8,109 bases of DNA. Origin: Pedosphaera sp. Lineage in GTDB: Bacteria; Verrucomicrobiota; Verrucomicrobiia; Limisphaerales; UBA9464. Numbering within the stretch: position 1 is the stretch's first letter; every line of letters begins with the position of its first letter. The DNA lies in the NCBI GenBank assembly GCA_009695405.1, contig SIAZ01000164.1:1-8109 (forward strand), in the 5' to 3' direction. Positions 1 through 7,563 of this stretch are shown here, piece by piece. A program made the translations under genes and the position numbers. The notes beneath the pieces are model-generated. The model was not told the DNA's origin. It saw only the letters and a program-made list of their open reading frames with translations, and did not search any database.

Positions 1-118
1 CAACGTCCTCTTGGCCCTGATCCCCTTCGAGCAAGGCCAACCCTTGGCGCACTTCTTTGAACTCTACCATCGCCAACCAAGCCTCGCCCTCCGACTGATC
101 ATAGACTCCCGCCCTGTC
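1..118 (-). pseudogene. Unrecognised coding fragment, running off the left edge
   Basis: The minus-strand frame is open from an in-frame TAG at 121-119 to the window edge, about 39 codons. It is acidic and reads like real protein, for example AWLAMVEFKEVRQGLALLEG. G stands in first codon position in about 23 of 39 codons, the usual sign of a coding strand. The same register read on the plus strand (2-124) is also open but has C-rich first positions, so I prefer minus. The first ATG is at 70-68, yet the coding look continues up to the stop at 121. That suggests the gene lost its true 5' end there rather than starting at 70. I do not recognise the family. The alternatives are an intact gene starting at 70, or the C-terminus of a plus-strand gene ending at 124. 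Confidence 0.35.
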
Positions 119-302
119 CTATGAGCCGCCAGCCAAACGCCCTGGGGTCTCCCCTGACATTGAAGTCGACAATGATCCCACCCGCGAGTTTCAGGGCCAA
201 GACGATCAACTGACCCGTGCGATTGAGGAATTAAAAAAGGTAATCGATCAAAGCCCATTAAAAATTCCCAACCCACCGCCCTATCCAAATAAATCCAAAT
301 AA
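105..302 (+). pseudogene. 3' remnant of a tricorn-like S41 protease
   Basis: The plus-strand frame from 105 to the TAA at 300-302 encodes GVSPDIEVDNDP, then a DDQLTRAIEELKK helix, then a proline-rich PNPPPYPN tail. From family knowledge this matches the extreme C-terminus of tricorn-type S41 peptidases: GVxPDIEVxNxP, then DxQLxxAIxxL, then a K/P-rich end. Recognisable similarity starts near 141. The frame is closed by TAG at 102-104 and has no ATG, GTG or TTG before the match. None of the three plus frames at 1-104 looks like the tricorn core, and the catalytic Ser and core domains are absent. It is therefore a cut-off gene end, not a gene with a simple frameshift. Loss of the body by deletion or rearrangement, or a chimeric assembly join, would both explain it. 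Confidence 0.6.
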
Positions 303-303
303 A
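284..303. repeat. Two tandem copies of a 10-bp unit at a stop codon
   Basis: The unit TCCAAATAAA occurs twice back to back (284-293 and 294-303), spanning the stop codon of the tricorn-like remnant. With one copy the frame would end PNKD-stop shortly after; with two it ends PNKSK-stop. It looks like a small slippage duplication with little effect on the product. Confidence 0.7.
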
Positions 304-417
304 GATTAAGCGTAGCGATCCTCACATCAAAGAGAAGGAATCAACAAGTGCCGCCGTGCTGCCTGCTTTGATGACAGACAAAGAGACAATGAAATCGAAC
401 TTAAACCGACACAGAAA
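303..417. other. Intergenic spacer with no gene or terminator seen
   Basis: The 115 bases between the tricorn-like remnant and the end of the beta-propeller gene contain no credible ORF. I see no strong hairpin with a T-run on either strand, although transcripts from both sides would end here. Confidence 0.5.
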
Positions 418-1816
418 TCAGTGGGTCAAAAGATCGAGACAGATCAATTCCCTCGCATCGCGGAGGTAGAGTCGACCGTCTGCGTAGGCGGGATTACACC
501 AATTCACGCCACAGATCTGGGCTCGGCCTTTTTCTTTATACCCAGTGGGGTCGGCAGCCACGAGGACGAGGGTACCTGTCTCGGTGAGCAATAATAAATT
601 CTTACCGAGAACCATAAAGGCGAGGTGCGCATTCTCAGCTGGCTTCACGGTAAAACCTTCCTGAGACCACTGCGTTTTTCCTGACGCCGTCTCGACGCAA
701 AAAAGATTTTTCTGCGGACCTAGTCCATAAAGATAGCCACCAACAGCAACAGGACTGGAAAAATTAACTGTATGCTCCTTGGCTTGCCATCGAAGAGTTG
801 CCTCCCAATTTGGACCCGATTCAGTTGGCCTAATCTCAATGCCCATCAGGCTTTCCTCCTTGGAAGCGACCATCACCTTATTTCCATCGATAACTGGGGT
901 GGTCACATGGCGACCGTATGTCGTCGTAATCGGGACGCGCCAAAGCAGTTCGCCGTTCTGGACATTCAATCTGACTAATCCCTCGACGGTAAACGCCACA
1001 AGTTGCATGGGCGGACGGCCTCCAATGAGAGCCGTGACCGGCGCCGCATTTGCAGCGCGATCATTCTGGGACTGCCAGAGGACTTTCCCCGTTTCCTTAT
1101 CGAAGGAAACGATACCAGCCCCTTTAGGATCGCCCACCAGTGCGATGAGTTGTTGCCCCGAAAGACAAGGAGTCGCGGTATATCCATGACGTTGAGCTCC
1201 CTTTGCCACCCCCTGTTCAGCCGGCAATCGAGCTTGGTATTCCTTGGTGTAGTTTACTCGCCACTTTAATTGCCCATCTTTTGTCGCTAAACAACAAAGC
1301 TCACCATTGCACGATTGAACATAGACTCGATCACCCTCCACCAATGGAGTGCATCGAGGGCCTGATGCCGTTTGACCGTTCTTGAAAGTCTTATCAATTG
1401 GCACCCTCCATAACTCTCGTCCGGTTTTTGTCCAGAGCATGAATAACTTCCATGTCATCTTGTGCATCGAGAAAGAAGGCCTGATCGCCAGCGACGACAG
1501 GTGAAGCCAAGCCTTCTCCAATCTTCATCTGCCAAACTCGACGCGGTTCAGCGGGTAAAGACTCGGGAACGATACTCCCGAGGGCTGCATGGCCATCCCT
1601 TAAGGGGCCACGCCAACCGGGCCAATCCGCTGCGAAACTAGGCATGTTCAACCCTAGAGCAATCAACACCCCAACAACTCCACGACGGCACTGTTCAAAA
1701 GTGGCATAAGGCGCAAACGAATCCTTTTTAGGAATCTTAGATCTTGGCTTCAATTTCAAAATAAAAGGCGCAGGGACCTCACTTGCTGAGTGTCGGTCGG
1801 AAAGAATCCCAGCCAC
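418..1816 (-). pseudogene. Secreted PQQ-like beta-propeller protein, frameshifted
   Basis: Two overlapping minus-strand frames form one gene. The first (1816 to about 1427) carries a signal-like stretch (CRRGVVGVLIALGL, residues 43-56), then DWPGWRGP (64-71) and the first blade (GEGLASPVVAGDQAFFLDAQ, then EVIHALD). The second (about 1430 to 418) continues with KTGRELWRVPID and further blades with the GxxxW closing pattern (GQLKWRV, GKVLWQS, GELLWRV, GKTQWSQ). One extra base in the A5 run (T5 on plus, 1425-1429) separates them. Removing it gives 465 residues, a normal length for PQQ-like (COG1520-type) repeat proteins. Such proteins usually act as extracytoplasmic scaffolds; PQQ binding is not implied. 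The start is uncertain: GTG at 1816 is the first usual start, but the frame is open further upstream and there is no Shine-Dalgarno. It lies 68 bases after the oxidoreductase stop, so co-transcription is likely. The break is either a real mutation or a read error. Confidence 0.85.
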
Positions 1817-1884
1817 CGAAGGGGCATGAACTAAATTTAGCGGGTGTAAAGTCGAATGAGACTTTCTGTTTTTAGATTCAGAGA

Positions 1885-3219
1885 TTAAGAGACGAAACCG
1901 GAACGATACCGAGTCTTCACCAATGGATTAGCTTCCTCCACGTTGGTTACTCGGAGACGTTTCGCATCCCACACCAACCGTTTACCGGTACGAACCGCGA
2001 GGTTACCAAGTAAAATTGTTTCAGTAATGGGACCTGCCGTCTCGAAGGATGATTTCGCCTTTGGCCCCCCTTTACAGGCTCGAATCCATTCGGCGTAATG
2101 CGACGACTCAAAATCAGTGTACTTCTCGAAGAGCTCTGGGATAGATTTAAAATCAGCATAAGTATGACCTGATTTGAAGCGCGCACCACCCAGATAATTG
2201 GTGAGCATTGTATCGTTGGAACCGACTACCAAGACTCCATTGCCTTCAAAGGCCGCCGCTGGAAAGAGACCCGAGAGCGGCTTGGCCCCGCCATCGCACC
2301 AATGAAATTTGAAGGCAGCTTGATTCTTGCGAGCAGGTATATCCCAAACAATGTGAGAGCGAACTGGACCGGTTTCCTGATTAGCACCCACGGCTTCCAC
2401 GACTTCGACCGAGGAGGGATCCGACATATCCAGCACCAATCCAGCGAGATTGAGGAGATGACACCCCATATCGCCGACAGCACCTGTTCCAAAATCCCAC
2501 CAACCACGCCATTTAAAATGGCCCCAAGCCGGATGATAAGGGCGCTCAGGGGCTGTCCCCAGCCAAAGATTCCAATTAAGCTCGGACGGAGTTGGCGGAC
2601 GATCCGTCGGTCGCTGCACACCTTGCGGCCACCAATTACCTGGGCGATCGGTCCAACAGTGCAATTCCTTCACCGCCCCAATCGCTCCCCCTTTCACTAG
2701 TTCAGCGTCCCGCCGGAGCATCGGATGGGATATCCCTTGGTTGCCCATCTGCGTCGCTACACCAGCGGCCTTGGCGGCTCGAGTCAATTCACGGGCTTCC
2801 CAAATGGTATGAGTTAGGGGCTTTTGACAAAATACATGCCACCCGTGGCTGATCGCTCGCATCGCCGGCGGAAAATGAGTGTGGTCCGGTGTCGAAACAG
2901 TAATCGCATCAATCGAATTACCTAACTGATCAAACATCTCTCGCCAGTCGGCAAAACGTCGCGCTGAGGGAAACACCTCTCCCGCCTTAGCTAACCGACT
3001 GCTATCCACATCGCAGAGACCAGTAATCGTCTCGGACTTAACCATATTTACGTCGGTCCAACCCTTTCCTCCAACACCCACAGAGGCGATGTTCAGGCGA
3101 TCATTTGCACCAAGAACACGGCGACGACTAACATAAGGGGAGTGACATCCAGAGAGTAGGACCCCGCCCGAAAAAAGGAGGGAGCGTCCAATAAAATCGC
3201 GGCGAGTTGGTGAAGTCAT
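1885..3219 (-). CDS. Tat-exported lipoprotein Gfo/Idh/MocA-family oxidoreductase
   Basis: Predicted NAD(P)-dependent sugar or polyol oxidoreductase of 444 residues, normal for this exported subgroup. The N-terminus has a twin-arginine motif (TRRDFIG, residues 5-11), a hydrophobic stretch and a lipobox ending at Cys25 (LLSGC). This predicts folded export with bound cofactor and membrane anchoring. The Rossmann fold starts at about 44 with GVGGKG (48-53), then TPDHTH (110-115). The usual EKP cofactor/active-site motif is QKP here (132-134), a common variant in this subgroup. The C-terminal domain holds WWDFGTGAVGDMGCH (240-254), with Asp250 and His254 in the place of the putative catalytic residues. 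ATG at 3219 is chosen because it sits right before the Tat signal; no Shine-Dalgarno is visible. The beta-propeller gene follows on the same strand, and the zinc dehydrogenase is divergent. The substrate cannot be told from sequence. Confidence 0.92.
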   Translation of the reverse strand: MTSPTRRDFIGRSLLFSGGVLLSGCHSPYVSRRRVLGANDRLNIASVGVGGKGWTDVNMVKSETITGLCDVDSSRLAKAGEVFPSARRFADWREMFDQLGNSIDAITVSTPDHTHFPPAMRAISHGWHVFCQKPLTHTIWEARELTRAAKAAGVATQMGNQGISHPMLRRDAELVKGGAIGAVKELHCWTDRPGNWWPQGVQRPTDRPPTPSELNWNLWLGTAPERPYHPAWGHFKWRGWWDFGTGAVGDMGCHLLNLAGLVLDMSDPSSVEVVEAVGANQETGPVRSHIVWDIPARKNQAAFKFHWCDGGAKPLSGLFPAAAFEGNGVLVVGSNDTMLTNYLGGARFKSGHTYADFKSIPELFEKYTDFESSHYAEWIRACKGGPKAKSSFETAGPITETILLGNLAVRTGKRLVWDAKRLRVTNVEEANPLVKTRYRSGFVS

Positions 3220-3333
3220 CTGAAAAGAATTGATGGGTTTTTCAAAACTTCAAAGAAGATAATTTAAGTGAAAAAAGCAACTAAAGTGAACGGTGTTTGA
3301 AATCAGGACCTTTGCTAGTTCACACTTGAGTCT
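3220..3333. promoter_or_regulatory. AT-rich divergent promoter region with short direct repeats
   Basis: These 114 bases separate two genes that point away from each other, so both promoters should lie here. The segment is more AT-rich than its surroundings. AAGTGAA occurs at 3266-3272 and 3284-3290 (18-base period), and TTCAAA at 3241-3246 and 3249-3254 (8-base period). On the minus strand the outer AAGTGAA copy gives TTCACT followed 18 bases later by TAAATT, a weak sigma-70-like pair (4 of 6 matches in each box). No box is strong enough to fix a transcription start. Confidence 0.4.
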
Positions 3334-4416
3334 ATGTCTGTGTCTCTTCCTAAGACCATGTCCGCTGTCGTGTACCGCGGAGTCAATGACCTGCGGATTG
3401 AAACGGTTCCCGTTCCACAGATTGGCCGTTCGGAGATTCTCGTGCAGGTCGCCGCTTGCGGGGTCTGCCCAACGGACATAAAAAAAATCAATAAAGGAAC
3501 TCAGTCACCCCCTCGAATCTATGGGCATGAGACTGCCGGCACGATTGTCAAAATAGGATCCTCAGTCCGTCAACTTTGCGTCGGCGACCGCGTTGGGCTT
3601 CATCACCACGTGCCCTGTATGAGTTGCCATTTCTGTCGGCACCACGCCTTCGCTCAATGCCAAACCTACAAAAGAACCGGCATCACCGCTGGCTTCGAGC
3701 CTGCGGGTGGCGGCTACGCTCAGTTTGTGCGAGTTATGGATTTCTGCTTGCCGGGTGTCGTGAAACTTCCTGCGCGAAATTCTTTTCTCGAAGGAGCTAT
3801 GCTCGAACCTGTCAATACGGTTTTAAAAGGGATTCATCAGCTACCCTTGATCAAGGACGATATCGTCTTGGTGGCTGGAGCAGGTCCCATCGGACTTCTC
3901 TTCATCCGGTTATTGTCACTCCGCGGTATCCAAGTGGTCGCCACCGATCTTATTCCTGAGCGTCGACGTCTGGCCCGTCGCTTTGGAGCTTGGCGGATCT
4001 TGGACGGTGCTGCTCCGGATTTGAACGAGTCTTTGCAACGGTTGACTCGAAACCAAGGTCTCGATGCTGCCGTTATTTGTGTCCCTGTGGATACCGCAGT
4101 AACACAGGCTCAATCTGCTGTGCGTGGTGGTGGTACTGTCCTTTTATTTGCCCACACTGTTCATGGTACCACAATGCCCGTCGATCTGGGAGTGATATGT
4201 GTCGATGAAAAAAAGTTGACCGGCAGTTACTCCTCAGATTTCACCTTGCAAAGAGAGGCGGCTCGGCTGGTCTTTTCAAGGCGACTCGACGTCCGTCAAC
4301 TTATCACTCATACCTTTCCTCTGCAACAAACCGATGAGGCAATCGCTCTGGCCGCGACGCCGACCCCAAAGTCATTGAAAATAATGGTGGTCCAAGAAAA
4401 GCCGGTATGCGTCTAA
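3334..4416 (+). CDS. Zinc-dependent medium-chain dehydrogenase (polyol/threonine dehydrogenase-like)
   Basis: Cytosolic NAD-dependent alcohol or polyol dehydrogenase of the MDR superfamily, 360 residues, a full-length match. The GroES-like domain holds the catalytic zinc ligands Cys45 (CGVCPTD), His65-Glu66 (GHE) and Glu158 (EPVNTVLKG). The structural zinc lobe is complete: Cys95, Cys98, Cys101 and Cys109. The Rossmann domain starts near 177 with GAGPIG (182-187), and Asp205 at the end of the second strand favours NAD over NADP. Overall it resembles sorbitol, L-iditol or threonine dehydrogenases; the substrate is not decidable. ATG at 3334 is the first start; ATG at 3358 (Met9) also fits, since many relatives begin with MxAVVY. 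Neither has a Shine-Dalgarno. Codons 49-52 contain an A8 run (3480-3487), but the frame is intact. It is divergent from the exported oxidoreductase and may work in the same sugar pathway (inference). Confidence 0.92.
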   Translation: MSVSLPKTMSAVVYRGVNDLRIETVPVPQIGRSEILVQVAACGVCPTDIKKINKGTQSPPRIYGHETAGTIVKIGSSVRQLCVGDRVGLHHHVPCMSCHFCRHHAFAQCQTYKRTGITAGFEPAGGGYAQFVRVMDFCLPGVVKLPARNSFLEGAMLEPVNTVLKGIHQLPLIKDDIVLVAGAGPIGLLFIRLLSLRGIQVVATDLIPERRRLARRFGAWRILDGAAPDLNESLQRLTRNQGLDAAVICVPVDTAVTQAQSAVRGGGTVLLFAHTVHGTTMPVDLGVICVDEKKLTGSYSSDFTLQREAARLVFSRRLDVRQLITHTFPLQQTDEAIALAATPTPKSLKIMVVQEKPVCV

Positions 4417-4456
4417 GACAGCATTCAACTCCGGAAGCATCCCATTGAATTCAGGC

Positions 4457-5851
4457 TCAGTGTCCCACAGTCTCTACAAGTTGAGTTGGGACTGGGACAA
4501 GACCCGCTCGGTGCTTTTCAACGACCGCTTGGATCTGTGCCAAAACGACAGCGTTGGTCCCAGCACAGTTCCACTTTTCACCTGGGTCCAACCCTAGATG
4601 AAAAAGGAGTGGAGGGTCGTGAAAAACAGGTTTATCCGATCCCCAAGCGGACTGGGAAATGAAATGGGCTTTCCAAGGTCCCATCCGAGCAGCATAAAGT
4701 GTCGATCCTCGATAATAAAGAAAAGGCTCCCGATTCACAGTCCCTGTTCCGAAGAGCAAGGGACTCATATCAACCCCGTCGAGTACGGTCTTTGACAAGG
4801 GCGCGCCAGCCAGTTTTGCCACGGTCGGAAAAAGGTCTAAGGTCAACCCTACTTCCCTCTGAATTCGACCGCTCGGTATACGGCCGGGCCACCAAGCAAT
4901 TCCTGGGACCCGCATGCCGCCCTCCCATGTCGATCCCTTGCCTTCGCGCAGTGGGCCCGCACTTCCGCCATGATGTTCGTAGGTCAGCCAAGGCCCGTTA
5001 TCACTACTGAAAATCACCAAAGTTCGACCCGAAAGACCGCTTTTCCGTACTTGATCCAAGACCTGTCCGATACTCCAGTCTAGTTCCTCAACAACATCCC
5101 CATACAATCCGGCTGGGCTACGACCATGGAACTGATCCGAGGCAAAAAGTGGGACGTGCGGAAAGGTATGAGCCAAGTAGAGAAAGAACGGGGCTTTCTG
5201 ATTCATTCGTATGAACTTGACCGCCTCATCTGTGTAACGACGAGTGAGAGTCCGTTGATCCGGTTTCGCCTCCAAAACTCGTGTTCCGAGCAACAGGGGG
5301 GTTTCCCAGTACTCATTCTTTTCAGCAAAAAATTTAGCGCGTCCCTTTGGAGCCTCCGCTGTCGGCATCATATCGTTGGAAAAGGGAAGTCCGAGATAAA
5401 AATCAAATCCATGCTGAGGCGGTAGATGCTCTGGAAGATGCCCTAAATGCCATTTACCAATCATCCCGGTGCGGTATCCGCGGTCTCGCAAGAGTTCGGC
5501 CAGTGTAACTTCTTCCTTGGGTAAGCCTCCTTTTGATTTACTCCGCAAGACTCGAAACTGATTGTGACACATTCCTGATCGGATCGGATAACGCCCCGTC
5601 AACAAGGCAGCACGACTCGGTGTACACACTTCTCCCGCAGAATAAAAATCGGTAAATCGCATCCCTTCAGCGGCCATACGATCTAGGTTGGGTGTACGAA
5701 TGCTGGGATGCCCATAACAACCTAAGTCGCCATAGCCAAGGTCATCCGCGTAGATGATGATAATGTTGGGCTTAGCCTCACCACGGGTTGCTGAGGCTCC
5801 AACAGCAGTGGCGCATCCCAAGGCGATCAAAAGAATTATCCAGAAGTTCAT
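4457..5851 (-). CDS. Secreted arylsulfatase, arylsulfatase A-like (formylglycine sulfatase)
   Basis: Hydrolyses sulfate esters outside the cytoplasm; 464 residues from ATG at 5851. A signal peptide (MNFWIILLIALGCATAVGA) precedes KPNIIIIYADDLGYGD. Visible sites: calcium ligands Asp36-Asp37, nucleophile Cys76 in CTPSRAALLTG (codon 5626-5624; converted to formylglycine in active enzymes), Lys133 and His135 (GKWH), His232 (HTFPH), Asp284-Asn285 (SSDNG) and Lys305 (EGKGSTWEGG). The layout, including GGLPKEEVT and the late PPLLFHLGLDPGE, resembles animal arylsulfatase A. An in-frame TTG at 5881 would add ten residues and overlap the upstream stop; ATG at 5851 gives the better signal peptide and a 20-base gap. 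It probably shares a transcript with the upstream sulfatase. The substrate (glycan or sulfolipid) is unknown, and no maturation enzyme lies in the window. Confidence 0.93.
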   Translation of the reverse strand: MNFWIILLIALGCATAVGASATRGEAKPNIIIIYADDLGYGDLGCYGHPSIRTPNLDRMAAEGMRFTDFYSAGEVCTPSRAALLTGRYPIRSGMCHNQFRVLRSKSKGGLPKEEVTLAELLRDRGYRTGMIGKWHLGHLPEHLPPQHGFDFYLGLPFSNDMMPTAEAPKGRAKFFAEKNEYWETPLLLGTRVLEAKPDQRTLTRRYTDEAVKFIRMNQKAPFFLYLAHTFPHVPLFASDQFHGRSPAGLYGDVVEELDWSIGQVLDQVRKSGLSGRTLVIFSSDNGPWLTYEHHGGSAGPLREGKGSTWEGGMRVPGIAWWPGRIPSGRIQREVGLTLDLFPTVAKLAGAPLSKTVLDGVDMSPLLFGTGTVNREPFLYYRGSTLYAARMGPWKAHFISQSAWGSDKPVFHDPPLLFHLGLDPGEKWNCAGTNAVVLAQIQAVVEKHRAGLVPVPTQLVETVGH

Positions 5852-5871
5852 AAAAGACAAAAATACCCGAC

Positions 5872-7563
5872 TTAATTCCAAGGCCCAGGCAGGACTTTTG
5901 CTCTACGTGCCCACTTTTCCCACTCCAAAGTCAGAGTTCGGACCTTGTCAGGATGCACCCCAGCCAGATCGTGCGACTCGGTACGATCGATGCTCAGATT
6001 GTACAATTCCCATGAAACTTTTTCGCCTTTTGTCACCAGTTTCCACTGCCCCTGCCGAATCGCCCGGTTCCCTTCATGCTCCCAAACTAACGGATTAACT
6101 CTTCGGAAACGTCGCCCCTCAAGCAAGGGTCGTAAACTGGTTCCTTCAAGCGGAGTAATCCGGTTGCCCTCATATTCCAACGGATATTGAGCCCCCGCTA
6201 AATCAATGCAGGTGGCCAGAATGTCCGGGAGTTGCCCCGGCGCTGATATAAGCCCATTCCTGTCTTTGGCTCGAATACCGATCGGCCAACGGATAATCAA
6301 GGGAGTGCTGATTCCTCCCTCATGGACCCAATGTTTATATTCTCGAAAGGGAGTATTGCTGACAGCTGCCCAAGCTCGCCCATAGGCCACATAGGTATCG
6401 TCGGCCCCAGGCATCACTCCATATCCCTGCCGTACCGACCGACCATCGCGGGTTTGCTTCGGTTGACTGCCATACTGAGGTGTCTCCGCATTCATCGGAG
6501 TTGACGAGGTGGATCCACTGGGTTGGCTCCCTCGCCCGATTCCTTCAGCGCATCCCCCATTATCCTGAAGATAGAGCACCACCGTATTATCTGACTGCCC
6601 ACCGGCTTTTAACGCCCCAAGAATTCGTCCAATTCCCTGATCCATAGACTCGACCATTGCAGCGTAAACCTCCATGCAACGTTCCTCAAAGGGTCGGTTA
6701 TTCACTGAATTCCACTCCGCTGCCATGGGTGCCGGTAACCAGCTGGAATCAACAATTCCTAACCGTTTTTGTTTTTCCCAGCGCGCTTGATGAATCCCCT
6801 TGTATCCCACTGCGTAGCGACCCGATTGCCGCACAATATCGCTCTCTCTGGCGTGTATCGGCCAATGCGCCGCAGTAAAGGCGACGTAGAGAAAAAAGGG
6901 CCTCTCGTTCGATTCACGGCCGTGCTCTCGAATAAACCGAGTCGCTTGCTCGGCGATGGCATCAGTATAGTAAAAGCTGCTGGGCCGATATTCAGGATCG
7001 TTCGCTATGGTAATTTGACGATTATCGCGCACTAAAGAACTAGGATCCCAAAAACTACCGGCACCGTGAATCGTCCCATAGAAGCGATCAAATCCACGTT
7101 GCAAAGGCCAGTTATTCGTGGAAAGCAATGCCTTAGCTGACTCGCCTGGGGTCACATGCCATTTGCCCACGGCATAAGATCGGTAGCCAACCCCTTTTAA
7201 CGCCTCAGCAATCGTAACCGCATTTCGTCCCAGTTGACCTCGGTATCCCACAAAAGGCCGCTCCTCCATCATATGCCCCACACCCGCTTGATGCGGATGT
7301 AGCCCAGTGAGTAACGACGCTCGGGTCGGACAACATCTCGCTGTATTGTAAAACTGGGTGAACCGTAAACCGTCGCGTGCCAATCCATCGAGATGTGGAG
7401 TCGAAATTTCTCCCCCGTAACAACCAATGTCAGAAAAACCCATATCATCCGACAAAATTACAAGGATGTTCGGTTTGCGACTTGCCGAAGCAGCGAGAGC
7501 ACTCCAAGACAGCAAAATGAAAAAACCGATCCGCAGTGAAATTGGAATCATAGCTAGGAGCAT
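5872..7563 (-). CDS. Secreted arylsulfatase, CCPTR-type (formylglycine sulfatase)
   Basis: Second sulfate-ester hydrolase, 563 residues with a signal peptide (hydrophobic 12-25, cleavage probably after the ALAA or ASA region). It carries calcium ligands Asp39-Asp40 (SDDMGFSD), nucleophile Cys77 in CCPTRASLLTG (codon 7335-7333; Cys78 is the variable position), Lys134 and His136 (GKWH), His233 (AAHWP), Asp334-Asn335 (QDNGG) and Lys410 in REYKHWVHEGG. NTARCCPTR, the KQTRDGR-containing insert (about 338-395) and PFREYKHWVHEGG are typical of the large bacterial arylsulfatase group that I would place in SulfAtlas S1_4 (from memory, not searched). It differs clearly from its neighbour, so the pair is not a recent duplication and may act on different sulfate positions. 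It is the first gene of the likely sulfatase operon. ATG at 7563 is chosen; ATG at 7551 is possible. Confidence 0.94.
   Translation of the reverse strand: MLLAMIPISLRIGFFILLSWSALAASASRKPNILVILSDDMGFSDIGCYGGEISTPHLDGLARDGLRFTQFYNTARCCPTRASLLTGLHPHQAGVGHMMEERPFVGYRGQLGRNAVTIAEALKGVGYRSYAVGKWHVTPGESAKALLSTNNWPLQRGFDRFYGTIHGAGSFWDPSSLVRDNRQITIANDPEYRPSSFYYTDAIAEQATRFIREHGRESNERPFFLYVAFTAAHWPIHARESDIVRQSGRYAVGYKGIHQARWEKQKRLGIVDSSWLPAPMAAEWNSVNNRPFEERCMEVYAAMVESMDQGIGRILGALKAGGQSDNTVVLYLQDNGGCAEGIGRGSQPSGSTSSTPMNAETPQYGSQPKQTRDGRSVRQGYGVMPGADDTYVAYGRAWAAVSNTPFREYKHWVHEGGISTPLIIRWPIGIRAKDRNGLISAPGQLPDILATCIDLAGAQYPLEYEGNRITPLEGTSLRPLLEGRRFRRVNPLVWEHEGNRAIRQGQWKLVTKGEKVSWELYNLSIDRTESHDLAGVHPDKVRTLTLEWEKWARRAKVLPGPWN

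Noticed and set aside
2..124. Plus-strand open frame ending at TGA 122-124, with an ATG overlapping that stop
   Set aside because: It is the same register as the minus-strand frame, and its first codon positions are C-rich, which suits an antisense shadow. The overlapping ATG opens only a 30-codon frame that is out of phase with the protease tail.
2302..2700. Plus-strand open frame of 132 codons inside the oxidoreductase gene
   Set aside because: It is antisense to conserved motifs of the Gfo/Idh/MocA protein and has no recognisable content or start signal.
4417..4456. Possible terminator between the convergent dehydrogenase and sulfatase
   Set aside because: The only inverted repeat (ATTCAA at 4423-4428 with TTGAAT at 4445-4450) has a six-pair AT-rich stem, a 16-base loop and no T-run.
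5849..5881. TTG start at 5881 for the arylsulfatase A-like gene
   Set aside because: ATG at 5851 directly precedes a standard signal peptide and avoids overlap with the upstream stop; no Shine-Dalgarno favours the TTG.
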